DNA of 47,598 bases from positions 1 through 47,598 of the forward strand of contig NZ_JANKOF010000029.1 of NCBI RefSeq assembly GCF_024655565.1, given 5' to 3'. Origin of the DNA: Nitratireductor sp. ZSWI3 (lineage in GTDB: Bacteria > Pseudomonadota > Alphaproteobacteria > Rhizobiales > Rhizobiaceae). Positions 17,903 to 26,279 of this stretch are shown piece after piece. The notes under the pieces are model-generated. The model had not been told where the DNA came from. It ran no database searches and saw nothing but the letters and a program-made list of their open reading frames with translations. The first letter of the stretch is position 1; each line of letters starts with the position of its first letter. The translations under genes were made by a program, and so were the position numbers.

Positions 17903-18643
17903 CTACTTAAATACCGCCTCCGTCTTCGACTGAACCGCTCCGGACAGCTTCTTAATCGTCACGATTACATGTCGAAAGTACGCGCGATCGATGACAAGCT
18001 CCTCGCCAGCTTCGCCGCGCCTTCGATCTCCAGCCTTCTCGACATAGAGCTTGTTAATCTGCCCATTGTTGTGAATGATGATGTCGCGGGAAGCTTTAAT
18101 CTCGATGAAATCCTTGACCGTCTCCGGGTCAAGTTCGATCGAGAGTACCTTCGCCACCCTATCAAGGTACTCAGATGGCTTCCCAAACATCAGTCCTTCG
18201 CATTTCAGGGCGACAAATCGCCGGATCACATCCTCACGTCGCTCGCTCTCTAAGAACAGTTCGAGGGGAATTCCTGCCCTATCAGAAAGTAACCCGAGCT
18301 TCTGCGGATAAGCGCAGGCGACAATGGATATTGCGTCCTGCAGGAATGCCTCTGCACGTGATACCATCGAGACAATGTTGGTCTCAAATATGCCCCGCTG
18401 ATGTTGTACGGAGAAGACCAGTCCGATGTCTTCATCCCGGCGCTTGCTTACTGCGGTCGAATTACCTTTCGGAACTCGATAAGGCTTCTTCGCCCTACTT
18501 CTAGAAGCGCGAAGCGAATTTGCCCGCTTCTCGAGCTCGGGACGGAGTAGTTCGGTCAAAATCCAAGTGTCGTTCAGGTATCGAAAAAGCCTCAGGTGCT
18601 TTCGGTAGATTGCAACCGATACTTGGCTTTCCCTGGCCACCAC
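17903..18643 (-). CDS. HEPN-motif protein of unknown function, 246 aa, GTG start
   Basis: No family is recognised outright. The C-terminal half contains FIEIKASRDIIIHNNG (near residues 180-195), an R-x4-H motif followed by asparagine, which is the active-site signature of HEPN ribonucleases. The N-terminus is basic. The GTG start is supported by GAGGGGG four bases upstream on the minus strand. It converges on sspA with a 177-base gap and has no overlapping partner, so it is a stand-alone gene at the right edge of the cargo. HEPN proteins are common RNases or toxins in defence islands; whether this one helps the Ssp system or is an independent effector is inference. Confidence 0.6.
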   Translation of the reverse strand: MVARESQVSVAIYRKHLRLFRYLNDTWILTELLRPELEKRANSLRASRSRAKKPYRVPKGNSTAVSKRRDEDIGLVFSVQHQRGIFETNIVSMVSRAEAFLQDAISIVACAYPQKLGLLSDRAGIPLELFLESERREDVIRRFVALKCEGLMFGKPSEYLDRVAKVLSIELDPETVKDFIEIKASRDIIIHNNGQINKLYVEKAGDRRRGEAGEELVIDRAYFRHVIVTIKKLSGAVQSKTEAVFK

Positions 18644-18964
18644 GTTTCCCCCTCGTAGTGATATTGTTCAGACCGCCCTTATTGCTGCCGCGAGGGGCAT
18701 CACGCAAGCGTGCGATTCCACTGCGAGCAGTCCAAAGCCGCTATGCGGTTTACTGCCCGACCACGCCGACAGTTGGGCGCGCTAGGAATGACGGCTTTCG
18801 GCCCCATTCGGGAACATGCCTTCGATTGGCCGCATTGGCGTAACCAGGCAATCAAAGCCGGAAAATATCCGCTTGATCGCACCTGATCGTACATAGGGGC
18901 ACTTCGATTTCCTGACATTCGGCATCATTCTTGTTCGGTCTGCCAAAACACCGGAGCCGCGCTG
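18644..18964. other. Non-coding gap between the HEPN-motif gene and traG
   Basis: The 321-base region separates two diverging genes and must hold both promoters and the right junction of the defence cargo. I see a short direct repeat of TGATCG (18870s-18890s) but no clear sigma-70 box, operator-size palindrome or ORF. Confidence 0.5.
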
Positions 18965-20995
18965 ATGACACCGACGAAGCTCCTTATCGGCCAAATCGCT
19001 GTCGTGTTCGCCATCGTCATCCTTGGCGTATGGGCCGCCACGCAGTGGTGCGCCGATATGCTGGGCTATCAGGAGCAACTCGGCTCGCCATGGTTTGTGG
19101 CGGCCGGCTGGCCGATCTACAAGCCGTGGAAACTGTTCGTTTGGTGGTTCCAGTTCGAGGCCTATGCGCCGGAGGTCTTCAACAAAGCCGGCATGCTGGC
19201 CGGCGCCAGCGGCTTTATGGGCTGCGCCGCCGCGATCGCCGGCTCGCTTTGGCGTGCCCGGCAGCGCGGGCTGGTCACGACCTATGGCTCCTCACGATGG
19301 GCTGTGAAGCGTGAAATCGAGAAGGCTGGACTGTTTCGGCCGGCCGGCGTGTTTCTCGGCAAGCTGCAAGACCGCTATCTGCGCCATGACGGGCCGGAGC
19401 ATGTCATGGCCTTCGCGCCGACGCGCTCGGGCAAGGGTGTGGGTCTGGTCGTGCCGACGCTTCTTTCCTGGACAGGCTCGGCGGTGATCCACGACATCAA
19501 GGGCGAGAATTGGCAGCTGACTTCCGGCTGGCGCTCGAAGTTTTCGCACTGCCTCCTGTTCAATCCGACCGATTCACGATCGGCCCGCTACAATCCGCTC
19601 CTGGAAGTGCGCAAGGGTCCGCACGAGGTTCGCGACGTCCAGAACATCGCCGATATCCTGGTCGATCCGGAAGGCGCGCTGGAACGGCGGAACCATTGGG
19701 AAAAGACCAGCCACGCCCTTCTGGTCGGCGCCATCCTGCACGTGCTCTATGCCGAAGAGGAGAAGACGCTCGCCCGTGTCGCCACCTTTCTGTCGGACCC
19801 GCAGCGCTCGTTTGCCGCGACGCTCAGGCGGATGATGACCACCAATCATCTCGGCACCACGGAAAAGCCTCAGGTCCATCCGGTTGTCGCCTCGGCTGCG
19901 CGCGAGGTGCTGAACAAATCGGAGAACGAGCGCTCTGGCGTCCTGTCCACAGCGATGAGCTTCCTCGGGCTTTATCGCGATCCGACCGTGGCGACGACGA
20001 CATCCGCCTGCGACTGGCGCATTGCCGACCTCATGGATGCAGACCGACCGGTCTCTCTCTATCTCGTCGTGCCGCCTTCGGATATTTCGCGCACCAAGCC
20101 GCTGGTGCGGCTGGTGCTCAATCAGATCGGCAGGCGGCTAACGGAGCGACTGGAGGGTGATCCGAGGAAGACTCGCAAACACCAGCTTCTCATGATGCTG
20201 GACGAGTTCCCGGCGCTGGGAAGGCTCGATTTCTTCGAAACCGCACTTGCCTTCATGGCCGGCTATGGCATCCGCGCCTATCTGATCGCGCAGTCACTCA
20301 ACCAGATCTCCAAGGCCTATGGCGAGAACAACGCCATTCTCGACAACTGCCATGTGCGGATCGCCTTTTCCTCGAACGACGAGCGCACGGCCAAGCGCAT
20401 CTCGGACGCGCTCGGCATGGCGACGGAACTGAGGGCCATGCGCAACTATGCCGGCCATCGACTGGCGCCCTGGCTTTCCCACGTGATGGTGAGCCGTCAG
20501 GAGACGGCCCGGCCGCTGTTGACACCGGGCGAGGTGATGCAGTTGCCGCCCACCGACGAATTGGTGTTGGTCTCCGGCCTGCCGCCGATCCGCGCGAAGA
20601 AGCTGCGATATTACCAAGACAGAAACTTCACCGAGCGCGTGCTCCTTTCGCCGGTTCTGGGCGGCGGCCCCTATATTGATTGTCCCGCGCGGCGACCCGA
20701 CGATTGGCGCGGTCAGGTGCGCGGCGTGGACCGCCGTCTTGCCGCCGACGACGAGAGCGCCGACGCCGCGTCCGACAACGAAGGCGGCGTCCAACAGCAG
20801 CGTCATCCGGGCCTGCCCGGAGAAAACGAAAGGAAAGCCGAACAGCCTGATCAGGGCGACCTGTTCAAGCCCGCCGACGATGGCGGCGAGACGGTCGCCG
20901 ACAGGCAAGTCATGGACCGGATTTCCAATGCCGCCCGCGCCTACGGCATCAACGAGGGCATGGGTGACGACAAGGACGTCCTGCCCGGTTTCTGA
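18965..20995 (+). CDS. traG: Conjugative coupling protein TraG (VirD4 family), 676 aa
   Basis: This inner-membrane ATPase links the relaxase-DNA complex to the type IV secretion channel. Hydrophobic segments are visible at residues ~6-25 and ~75-95. Walker A PTRSGKGVG is near residue 150 and Walker B LMMLDEFPALG near 409. The ~90-residue C-terminal tail is acidic and low in complexity. It opens the conjugation operon; the downstream RHH gene follows after ~115 bases. Length and motifs are typical of P-type TraG proteins. The gene is intact. Confidence 0.95.
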   Translation: MTPTKLLIGQIAVVFAIVILGVWAATQWCADMLGYQEQLGSPWFVAAGWPIYKPWKLFVWWFQFEAYAPEVFNKAGMLAGASGFMGCAAAIAGSLWRARQRGLVTTYGSSRWAVKREIEKAGLFRPAGVFLGKLQDRYLRHDGPEHVMAFAPTRSGKGVGLVVPTLLSWTGSAVIHDIKGENWQLTSGWRSKFSHCLLFNPTDSRSARYNPLLEVRKGPHEVRDVQNIADILVDPEGALERRNHWEKTSHALLVGAILHVLYAEEEKTLARVATFLSDPQRSFAATLRRMMTTNHLGTTEKPQVHPVVASAAREVLNKSENERSGVLSTAMSFLGLYRDPTVATTTSACDWRIADLMDADRPVSLYLVVPPSDISRTKPLVRLVLNQIGRRLTERLEGDPRKTRKHQLLMMLDEFPALGRLDFFETALAFMAGYGIRAYLIAQSLNQISKAYGENNAILDNCHVRIAFSSNDERTAKRISDALGMATELRAMRNYAGHRLAPWLSHVMVSRQETARPLLTPGEVMQLPPTDELVLVSGLPPIRAKKLRYYQDRNFTERVLLSPVLGGGPYIDCPARRPDDWRGQVRGVDRRLAADDESADAASDNEGGVQQQRHPGLPGENERKAEQPDQGDLFKPADDGGETVADRQVMDRISNAARAYGINEGMGDDKDVLPGF

Positions 20996-21109
20996 ATTTC
21001 CATTGTCGGGCGCATCTCGGCGTAGATAAGGGCCATAAGCGAATCCAGGCATCTGAACGATGCTCGTTCCGCATCCGGCGCATGGGCGCCGGCAACCGGA
21101 ACGAGCCGC

Positions 21110-21523
21110 ATGAAGCCCGAACGCATCCGTCATCAGTTTCTCCTTGATTCCGAGCTGAGCGCGAAGCTCGATCGGCTCAGCCGCAATCCCTCGACCACCA
21201 AGTCGGAGATTGTGGCAAAGGCGGTCGAGGCCTTCCTCGAGCAGCGCGGCGAGAACGAGCTCGATCGGCGCTACGGCCAGAGGCTCGACCGTCTTTCGCG
21301 CGACCTCGACCATGTCCGCCGCGATGCCGAGATGATCCTAGAAAGCCTGGCGCTCTTCATCCGCTTTTCCATCACGCTTCACGCCCACACGCCGGTTCCG
21401 GACAAGGCGACACAGGCGATCGCGCAGGAGCGCTTCCAAAAATTCGTCGAGCAGGTCGGCCGCCAGATCGCCTCCGGAAAGCGTTCGCTTCATGAAGGCG
21501 ATGGCGGGGGAGAAGAAGGATGA
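21110..21523 (+). CDS. CopG/RHH-type regulator preceding trbB, 137 aa
   Basis: The N-terminal segment IRHQFLLDSELSAKLDRLSR followed by a TTKSEIVAKAVEAFLEQ helix is a ribbon-helix-helix fold of the CopG type. The rest is helical and ends in a Gly/Glu-rich tail. It lies between traG and trbB, the usual place of such a regulator in alphaproteobacterial ICEs, and its stop overlaps the trbB start (ATGA). It may repress the tra/trb operon; no target site was identified. Confidence 0.8.
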   Translation: MKPERIRHQFLLDSELSAKLDRLSRNPSTTKSEIVAKAVEAFLEQRGENELDRRYGQRLDRLSRDLDHVRRDAEMILESLALFIRFSITLHAHTPVPDKATQAIAQERFQKFVEQVGRQIASGKRSLHEGDGGGEEG

Positions 21524-22488
21524 CCACGCATCCCGAGGCCGATCACCGCCGCCGCACCATGCTGCGCACCGCCATGGGTCAGGCGATCGCCGATGCGCTG
21601 GCCGATCCCTCCGTCATCGAGGTGATGGTGAACCCCGACGGCGCGCTGCGGCTCGACAGGCTGGGCAAGGGCCGAGTCGACACCGGTGTGCGCATGCATC
21701 CGACCGAAGCGGAACGGATCATCCGCCTGGTCGCCTCCCACGTGCGCGCCGAAGCCCATGCCGACAACCCGATCGTCAGCGCCGAACTGCCGTCAGGCGA
21801 ACGCTTCGAGGGACTGCTGCCTCCCGTGGTCTTGGCGCCAAGCTTCGCGATCCGCAAGCCGGCCGCCAAACTCTATACGCTCGTCGATTACGTCGCCGAA
21901 CGTATCATGATGCCGGTCCAGGCCGAGGCGCTGAGGAAGGCCGTCCGCGATCGCAGCAATATCCTGGTCGCCGGCGGCACGTCGTCGGGCAAGACGACAC
22001 TTGCCAATGCACTGCTCGCCGAAGTGGCCGAATGCGCCGAGCGCGTGATCCTGATCGAGGACACACGCGAACTGCAATGCGCGGCGAAGGATTGCGTTGC
22101 GCTCAGAACACGGCGTGGCTCGGTCACCCTTGCCGATCTTGTTCGCTCGACACTGCGGCTCAGACCCGATCGCATCATCGTCGGCGAGGTCAGGGGTGCG
22201 GAAGCCCTCGACATGCTGAAGGCCTGGAACACCGGTCATCCGGGCGGCATCGCTACTGTTCATGCCAATTCGGCGCGCTCCGCCCTCTACCGTATCGAGC
22301 AGCTCGCTCAGGAAGCCGTCGTCACCGTTCCCCGTCGTCTCATCGCCGAAGCCATCGATCTGATCGTCTTCATCGCCGGGCGTGGCTCATCGCGCCGCAT
22401 CGACGCGATCGCCGAGGTCACCGGTCTCGACGGAAATGGCGACTACGCCGTCACGCAACTCACGCTCCCGCAACTCCAGCAGTTTTGA
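21520..22488 (+). CDS. trbB: TrbB: conjugal transfer ATPase (VirB11 family), 322 aa
   Basis: This hexameric secretion ATPase powers pilus assembly and substrate transfer. Walker A GGTSSGKTT is near residues 150-158, the Asp box IEDTREL follows, Walker B is in DRIIVGEVRGAEALD, and the His box TGHPGGIATVHANS comes after. Length is normal for TrbB. It is translationally coupled to the RHH gene by a 4-base overlap, and trbC starts 11 bases after its stop. Confidence 0.95.
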   Translation: MTTHPEADHRRRTMLRTAMGQAIADALADPSVIEVMVNPDGALRLDRLGKGRVDTGVRMHPTEAERIIRLVASHVRAEAHADNPIVSAELPSGERFEGLLPPVVLAPSFAIRKPAAKLYTLVDYVAERIMMPVQAEALRKAVRDRSNILVAGGTSSGKTTLANALLAEVAECAERVILIEDTRELQCAAKDCVALRTRRGSVTLADLVRSTLRLRPDRIIVGEVRGAEALDMLKAWNTGHPGGIATVHANSARSALYRIEQLAQEAVVTVPRRLIAEAIDLIVFIAGRGSSRRIDAIAEVTGLDGNGDYAVTQLTLPQLQQF

Positions 22489-22499
22489 AAGGCAACTTC

Positions 22500-22808
22500 A
22501 TGCGTAAGAAGCTTCGCTTTCTATCGTCGACCGCCATCGCGTTTCTTGTCACGGTTCCGGCCCATGCGGCCGGTTCCGGCATGCCGTGGGAGGAACCGCT
22601 GCAGCAGATCCTGGAATCGGTGCAGGGGCCGGTCGCCAAGGTCATCGCGGTGATCATCATTATCATCACCGGCCTGACGCTCGCCTTCGGCGACACGGCG
22701 GGCGGCTTCCGCCGGCTGATCCAGATCGTCTTCGGCCTGTCGATCGCCTTTGCCGCTTCGAGCTTCTTCCTCTCCTTCTTCTCCTTCGGCGGCGGGGCGC
22801 TCGTCTGA
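22500..22808 (+). CDS. trbC: TrbC: pilin-like subunit (VirB2 family), 102 aa
   Basis: This small hydrophobic protein has an N-terminal signal peptide ending ...VPAHA (residues ~1-22) and two membrane helices (VIAVIIIIITGLTLAF and the segment after RRLIQIVFG). This is the layout of TrbC/VirB2 pilins. The start ATG at 22500 follows trbB directly. The stop overlaps the trbD ATG in TGATG. Confidence 0.9.
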   Translation: MRKKLRFLSSTAIAFLVTVPAHAAGSGMPWEEPLQQILESVQGPVAKVIAVIIIIITGLTLAFGDTAGGFRRLIQIVFGLSIAFAASSFFLSFFSFGGGALV

Positions 22809-23080
22809 TGGCGCCCGGCGAACAGCACATCGAGGGCTTCGAGATTCCCGTTCACCGGGCATTGACCGAGCCGATCCTGCTTGGCGGCGTGCCGCGTGCT
22901 GTGGCGATCCTCAACGGCACGGTAGCCGCGGCGATCGGGCTCGGGATGCAGCAATGGATCGCCGGCTTGTTGCTCTGGATCGCCGGCCACACGCTCGCCG
23001 TCTTTGCCGCCCGCCGCGACCCGGACTTCGCCAGCGTGCTCATCCGTCACCTCCGCCAGAAGGGTTGGCTCTCATGCTGA
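22808..23080 (+). CDS. trbD: TrbD: inner-membrane conjugation protein (VirB3 family), 90 aa
   Basis: The sequence starts MAPGEQHIEGFEIPVHRALT and has a pair of hydrophobic helices around residues 30-65, the VirB3/TrbD plan. It usually pairs with the TrbE ATPase. One-base overlap with trbC, seven-base overlap with trbE. Confidence 0.9.
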   Translation: MAPGEQHIEGFEIPVHRALTEPILLGGVPRAVAILNGTVAAAIGLGMQQWIAGLLLWIAGHTLAVFAARRDPDFASVLIRHLRQKGWLSC

Positions 23081-25524
23081 ATCTTGCCGAATACCGCAAC
23101 CGGGCCGACCGGCTTGCCGACCATCTGCCCTGGGCGGCCCTGGTCGCGCCTGGCATCGTTCTCAACAAGGACGGCAGCTTTCAGCGGACGTTCCGGTTCC
23201 GTGGGCCCGATCTCGAAAGCGCGACGGAAGCCGAGCTCGTCGGCATCTGCGCGCGGGCGAACAATGCGCTGAGACGGCTCGGCACCGGCTGGGCCCTGTT
23301 CTTCGAAGCCGAGCGCATCGAGGCGCTGGATTATCCGAACGCGCAGTTCCCCGACGCCGCCTCGTGGCTGGTCGACGAGGAGCACCGCGCGGCGTTCGAG
23401 GACAAGGTCGCGCATTTCGAGAGCCGCTATCACCTGACCTTGCTGTTCATGCCGCCACCGGATGGCCAGGCACGCGCCGAAAGCGCACTGGTCGAGTCCG
23501 ATCATTCTGAAGGGATACGGAACTGGCGCCAGGAGTTGACGCGATTCCGGGACGAGACCGACCGGGTCCTGGACCTCCTATCGGGCTTAATGCCCGAGAT
23601 GCGCGCGCTCGACGACGCCGAGACGCTGACATTCCTGCACGGCACGATTTCGACCAGGCGTCATCCGGTCGCTGTGCCGGAGACGCCGATCTATCTCGAT
23701 GGCGCGCTGGTCGATACGCCACTGACCGGCGGGCTGGAGCCGATGCTGGGTGATGAGCAGCTTCGCACGCTCACCATTCTCGGTTTCCCGAATACCACGC
23801 GGCCCGGAATCCTCGACGCGCTCAATCATCAGGATTTTGCTTATCGCTGGGTGACCCGTTTCATTCCCCTCGACAAGACGGAAGCCACGAAGACGCTGAC
23901 CAGGCTGCGCCGGCAGTGGTTTGCCAAACGCAAATCGATCGCGGCCATCCTGCGCGAGGTGGTGACCAACGAGCCGGTGCCGTTGGTCGACAGCGATGCC
24001 GACAACAAGGCGCTTGATGCCGATGCGGCACTCCAGGCCCTGGGCGGCGATCATGTCGGCTTCGGTTACCTCACCACCACGGTGACGGTCAGGGACGAGG
24101 ACCGCCAGGCCGCCGAGGAGAAGCTGCGCGCGGTCGAGCGCATGGTCAACGGGCTCGGCTTCACCACCATCCGCGAGAGCGTCAACGCGGTCGAAGCCTG
24201 GCTCGGCTCGCTGCCCGGTCACGTCTATGCCAATGTGCGCCAGCCGCTCGTCCACACGCTGAACCTCGCCCATCTGATGCCGCTGTCGTCAGTATGGGCC
24301 GGCCCGTCGCGCAACGAGCATCTGGGCAAGGTAACCGCGACGGAAGCTCCGCCGCTGCTCTTCGCCGAGACCAGCGGCTCGACACCGTTCCGGCTGTCCA
24401 CTCACGTCGGCGATGTCGGCCATATGCTGATCGTCGGGCCGACCGGCGCCGGCAAGTCGGTGCTGCTTTCGTTGATCGCCCTGCAGTTCCGCCGCTATGC
24501 CGGCGCGCAGGTCTATCTCTTCGACAAGGGCAATTCCGCGCGCGCGGCCACGCTCGCGATGGGCGGAGAACATCATGCACTGGGCGCCGACGGCTCATTC
24601 GCGTTCCAGCCGCTGCGCAACATCGACGACCAGACCGTCCGCAGCTGGGCCGCCGAATGGGTTGCCGGTCTGCTGGCGCATGAGAACGTCACCGTCACAC
24701 CGGAGGTGAAGGAAGCCGTCTGGTCGGCGCTCACCAGCCTGGCCACCGCTCCGGCGGAAGAACGCACGCTCACCGGCCTGTCGGTGCTCCTTCAGGTGAA
24801 TGCGCTGAAGGCGGCACTCATGCCCTATACGCTGGACGGCCCCTTCGGCCGGCTGCTTGATGCCGATGACGACCGGCTGGCGCTGTCGGACGTGCAGTGC
24901 TTCGAGACCGAGGAGCTGATGCATGAGGCCGGCGTTGTCCTGCCGGTGCTCACCTATCTGTTCCACCGGCTCGAGGCGCGGTTCGACGGGCGGCCGACAT
25001 TGCTCATCCTCGACGAGGCCTGGGTCTATCTCGATAATCCGCTCTTTGCCGCCCGCATCCGCGAATGGCTGAAGGTGCTGCGCAAGAAGAACGTTTCGGT
25101 GATCTTCGCCACGCAGTCGCTTGCCGACATCGCCGATTCTTCCATTGCGCCGGCGATCATCGAGAGCTGCCCGCAGCGTATCTTCCTGCCAAACGATCGC
25201 GCCGTGGAACCGCAGGCACGGGCGGCCTATGAGCGCTTCGGTCTGAACGAGCGGCAGATCGAGCTGATCGCCCGCGCCACGCCCAAGCGCCACTACTATC
25301 TGCAATCGCGCCGCGGCAATCGGCAGTTTGAGCTGGGTTTGGGTCCCGTGGCACTGGCGCTCTGCGGCGCCTCCGATCCGGCCGCGCAGACCCTCATCGA
25401 CACCATTCTTTCCGAGCACGGGCGGGACGGCTTCGCCTCCCGGTTTCTCGGTGCGCGCGGCCTCGGCTGGGCCGCCGAGCTTCTCGAGCAATTCCCTCAA
25501 CCAGACAAGGAGCAATCGTCATGA
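23074..25524 (+). CDS. trbE: TrbE: conjugal transfer ATPase (VirB4 family), 816 aa
   Basis: This is the large cytoplasmic ATPase of the mating-pair channel. Walker A GPTGAGKSVLL lies near residue 455 and Walker B LLILDEAWVYLDN near 643; a SVIFATQSLADI segment follows, as in VirB4 proteins. The start at 23074 gives MLNLAEYRNRADRLADHLPW, the normal TrbE N-terminus, and overlaps the trbD stop. The end overlaps trbJ by four bases. Full length, no disruption. Confidence 0.95.
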   Translation: MLNLAEYRNRADRLADHLPWAALVAPGIVLNKDGSFQRTFRFRGPDLESATEAELVGICARANNALRRLGTGWALFFEAERIEALDYPNAQFPDAASWLVDEEHRAAFEDKVAHFESRYHLTLLFMPPPDGQARAESALVESDHSEGIRNWRQELTRFRDETDRVLDLLSGLMPEMRALDDAETLTFLHGTISTRRHPVAVPETPIYLDGALVDTPLTGGLEPMLGDEQLRTLTILGFPNTTRPGILDALNHQDFAYRWVTRFIPLDKTEATKTLTRLRRQWFAKRKSIAAILREVVTNEPVPLVDSDADNKALDADAALQALGGDHVGFGYLTTTVTVRDEDRQAAEEKLRAVERMVNGLGFTTIRESVNAVEAWLGSLPGHVYANVRQPLVHTLNLAHLMPLSSVWAGPSRNEHLGKVTATEAPPLLFAETSGSTPFRLSTHVGDVGHMLIVGPTGAGKSVLLSLIALQFRRYAGAQVYLFDKGNSARAATLAMGGEHHALGADGSFAFQPLRNIDDQTVRSWAAEWVAGLLAHENVTVTPEVKEAVWSALTSLATAPAEERTLTGLSVLLQVNALKAALMPYTLDGPFGRLLDADDDRLALSDVQCFETEELMHEAGVVLPVLTYLFHRLEARFDGRPTLLILDEAWVYLDNPLFAARIREWLKVLRKKNVSVIFATQSLADIADSSIAPAIIESCPQRIFLPNDRAVEPQARAAYERFGLNERQIELIARATPKRHYYLQSRRGNRQFELGLGPVALALCGASDPAAQTLIDTILSEHGRDGFASRFLGARGLGWAAELLEQFPQPDKEQSS

Positions 25525-26246
25525 TGCGGCGCCATCTTCTCACGGGTTTGATCACCCTCTCCCTGGTCACCAGGCCGATTGCCGGCTTCATCCAGCCGGC
25601 CCTCGCCATCACCGTGTTCGACCCGTCGAATTATGCCCAGAACGTGCTGACGGCGGCACGCTCGCTGGAGCAGATCAACAACCAGATCCAGTCGCTGCAG
25701 AATCAGGCGACCATGTTGCAGAACATGGCGCGCAACCTGCAGCGACTGGATTTTTCCTCGCTCGGCCAGCTCACTGGCGCGCTCAACCGCATCGACGGAT
25801 TGATGATCCAGGCGGACGGTCTGAGTTTCGACCTCGACCGGCTGGAGGATGAGTGGCTAGAAAAGTATCCGGAAAGCTACGACGCAACGATCAAGGTCAA
25901 CGATCTGGCGGCGGCCGCACGCGAGCGCTGGCAAAGCGCCATGAAAGCCTTCCGCCAGACCATGCGCGTCCAGTCGCAGATCGTCGAGAACGTCCAGGCC
26001 GACGGCGATCTCCTTGCCGATCTCGTCAATCGCAGCCAGGGCGCCGTCGGCGCCCTCCAGGTGAGCCAAGCCACCAACCAGCTGATCGCGCTCTCGGCCA
26101 AGCAGCAGATGCAGATCCAGACGCTGCTCGCCACGCAGTACCGGGCGCAGGCCGAGGATGCGGCCCGCAAGGCGCAGTCGGAGGAGGCAGCGCGCGAGAC
26201 GACGCGGCGCTTCCTCGGCTCCGGCACGGCCTATTCCGGCAACTGA
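25521..26246 (+). CDS. trbJ: TrbJ: periplasmic conjugation protein (VirB5-like), 241 aa
   Basis: A signal peptide occupies residues ~1-29 (ends ...PALA before ITVFDP). The mature part is helical with glutamine-rich coiled-coil stretches (INNQIQSLQNQATMLQNMAR). This is the TrbJ pattern, a minor pilus or channel component. The gene overlaps trbE by four bases. Only 33 bases separate it from trbL, so the small lipoprotein gene trbK found here in many Trb systems is absent. Confidence 0.9.
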   Translation: MMRRHLLTGLITLSLVTRPIAGFIQPALAITVFDPSNYAQNVLTAARSLEQINNQIQSLQNQATMLQNMARNLQRLDFSSLGQLTGALNRIDGLMIQADGLSFDLDRLEDEWLEKYPESYDATIKVNDLAAAARERWQSAMKAFRQTMRVQSQIVENVQADGDLLADLVNRSQGAVGALQVSQATNQLIALSAKQQMQIQTLLATQYRAQAEDAARKAQSEEAARETTRRFLGSGTAYSGN

Positions 26247-26279
26247 TCGAAGCCTGACAGGCAAGAGGAAGGCGGCAAC

